From Ichthyophonus hoferi (Eukaryota; Opisthokonta; Ichthyosporea; Ichthyophonida; Ichthyophonidae), in assembly GCA_002751075.1 (NCBI GenBank), contig NAOQ01000274.1:75102-95536 (forward strand): a stretch of 20,435 nucleotides of DNA, written 5' to 3'. A program made the position numbers and the translations under genes. This document shows, one piece after another, positions 18,647 through 20,435 of the stretch. Position 1 is the first letter of the stretch. Each line of letters starts with the position of its first letter. The notes beneath the pieces were generated by a model that did no database searches, was not told the origin of the DNA, and saw only the letters and a list, made by a program, of their open reading frames with translations.

Positions 18647-20435
18647 CTAAAGTTTCAACGCATTACCAAGCATAACAACTTTGACGTCTTCACCGTTCAA
18701 GGCAATCTTGTATGTGTTGTCGTTGCCATAAACCTCCATGGGGATAGATTCATCTTGAGGGAAAATACTAGAGTTTTGGGTGTTTTGAACTGAGAGCACA
18801 GCGGTACAGTTCTTGAGTGAAGTTACAAAAACTGCTTCAGGAATACCCTTAGAGTAAGTCATAGTAGCAGTAATGTTGCATGCATCACGAGACATACGGT
18901 CGCGGAAAAACTGGGCAGTCTGCGAAAGCTTGGGAGATGTGATAGGCATGCCAGTAACATAGCGTAAAATGTCGCGAAGAGAGTGTTCAGTCCAATAGGA
19001 GATAAGGGAGTGGATGCTACCGTCGGGGCGGCGGAAGGAACCAACATTGGCTTGGTGGAACATAAAAGGATCGGCACGGAAAGCAAGACGAGTGTATGCG
19101 GGAAGGGAAGTTTGACTGTTGGGTGAGAGAGTAAGTATTAGTATATCATCCTGACGCATGTATTCAAATCAATCATATAAATACATAGTTAAATAAATAT
19201 TTATCTTTGATAGTAAGGCTTGTGCAACTATTGCTAGGGAAAATAATATACTACATGATATTCTATTTAAAATATTCATGATTAGAATATTTTGAAGTAT
19301 CAAAAATATGACAAGATTGTTCATATGCAACGAGTTAGAAAAGGTTTAAGTAACACATACCGTTCCATAGCCTCCTCAAATGTATAGTTGCGGTCCTCGC
19401 ATTTGGGACCCGTGCTCCAGCCACAGGCACGTACTTTATTGTACCAGTACAGAAAGGTGGTCTCATTGTTGGAGTTGTAGGCAATGTTAACATCTTGTCT
19501 GGGAATAATAATAATACCGTCTTGCCCGTACTCCTTCTCAGTGGTCATAACACCATGATGGAAGCTTGTCTGTAAATCAATATCGATTATAACACATTAG
19601 TAAGCGCGCTGAATGGTAGAAAGAAATGAAATACAAAGATAGCGTTACAATAACTAATATAAACTATCTAATCACATATAATCATACGTAATAACAATTA
19701 TAGATACATACATAATCATGCTATATAATACATCTGGTATGGAATACTTACGGGAGACATCAGTTCCTTGCGAGAATCATCGCCGACCACAGCCCTGATA
19801 CCTTCCTTGTATATACCACGTATAGCATCAAAATCACCAGGTACAGGTGTCTCACCAAAGTTGTTCCACCAAGACATGTTGTAGCTGCGAGGATACAAAC
19901 CAGAAATATCAGGGGTGACAAGGCAGTCCTCGGAAAAGTGACTTTTGTAGAGTTCTGGACTGAACATAGCATCTTTGTCAGTCTTTAATCCACCCTGGAG
20001 ACCTGGGACTAACTTAGCAGGATCAATAGGTTCACCACGAGCAAACAGCTTATTGGTACGGATCTCAGCCTCAATACGTTTGTAGGGAGTGCGGCAGCTG
20101 CTGGGTTTTTTGGTTTTGCATTGATTCCAATTGAGCCAGTCAAGATTTTGATGGCTCCAAGTGTGTGAGATCCAGTGGAAGTCAGCAAGATACTTCTTGG
20201 TGTAGCTGTTAAGGTCAGCGCCCTCATCTGTATTTTATTAATTGCGTTATATGTGGAGCAGGTAGTGCAAGGTTAGAACACAGTTGGCAACATTGCAATT
20301 TTGTAAATATAGTTGTAAATTGTGCAAAACAGGTAAGAAGCATGCATATTTTTACTCAGAAACTTTGCTAATAAAAAGTATGCTTACTATATACAAGCAG
20401 TGTAAGAGCATAAACAAAGTATAACTTACGCAAAT
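18647..20435 (-). CDS. Agd3-like secreted polysaccharide deacetylase (3' part, CE18 kin)
   Basis: Agd3 of Aspergillus is a secreted metal-dependent enzyme that removes acetyl groups from the exopolysaccharide galactosaminogalactan. Four exons are in the window, read downward: 20435-20430 (end only), 20227-19752, 19569-19361 and 19115-18647, with introns of 202, 182 and 245 bases. All have GT...AG ends, three GTAAGT or GTATGT donors and CTAAC/CTAAT branch motifs, and phases agree. About 385 residues are visible. FHWISHTWSHQNLDW contains HTWSH (20165-20151), the H-x3-H metal-binding motif of the NodB-like fold. DPFMFHQAN near 19050-19075 matches the conserved Agd3 block that supplies a later active-site His. 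The last 70 or so residues (VLSVQNTQNSS, KIALNGEDVKVVMLGNA) look like the C-terminal beta-sandwich. Several N-glycosylation sites (NYT, NMS, NIT, NCT, NSS) and many Cys fit secretion. Signal peptide, binding domain and the catalytic Asp would lie upstream, outside the window. Family-level call good, substrate unknown. Confidence 0.82.

Noticed and set aside
18859-20227. Minus-strand frames at 18859-19086, 19760-19972 and 20009-20227
   Set aside because: They are out-of-frame shadows of the Agd3-like exons, which have the conserved motifs and correct splice phases.
1-20435. CRISPR arrays, tRNA or rRNA genes, bacterial operon signals
   Set aside because: No regularly spaced repeats, no cloverleaf with a TTC-arm box, and no operon-like gene spacing were seen; spliced genes show this is eukaryotic nuclear DNA.

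Overview
This is eukaryotic nuclear DNA: AT-rich, repeat-rich, with two spliced host genes whose introns have GT...AG ends and CTAAC/CTAAT branch-site motifs close to the acceptor. The likely host is a fungus, probably an AT-rich lineage outside the common Dikarya models. The reasons are the conserved branch sites and a fungal-type exopolysaccharide deacetylase (Agd3/CE18 kin). No species can be named from the sequence.

Layout. 1-1937: a small, internally deleted Ty1/copia fossil on the minus strand, with two old LTRs around a scrap of RNase H. 1938-6320: AT-rich intergenic DNA with two weak minus-strand coding candidates (one with an EGF-like half motif), a diverged pair of direct repeats and microsatellites. 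6321-8564: a complete five-exon gene for V-type proton ATPase subunit E (225 residues) on the plus strand. 9280-16296: a graveyard of retroelement fossils. It holds a plus-strand copia gag-protease scrap, a long minus-strand copia fossil with parts of every domain from gag to RNase H, and coding-like segments that do not fit copia. 16297-18531: AT-rich DNA with no gene seen. 18647-20435: the 3' part of a secreted Agd3-like deacetylase on the minus strand, whose 5' part lies outside the window.

The two host genes have no evident joint role. One is a housekeeping subunit of the vacuolar proton pump and the other a secreted cell-wall or biofilm polysaccharide enzyme. The most unusual host-gene observation is that exon 3 of the V-ATPase gene is flanked by decayed tandem copies of its own two splice borders. 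No defence system, CRISPR array, tRNA or rRNA gene was seen, and I found no convincing new system. The unexplained coding segments at 13418-13823 and 15400-16296 are the best candidates for something undescribed.
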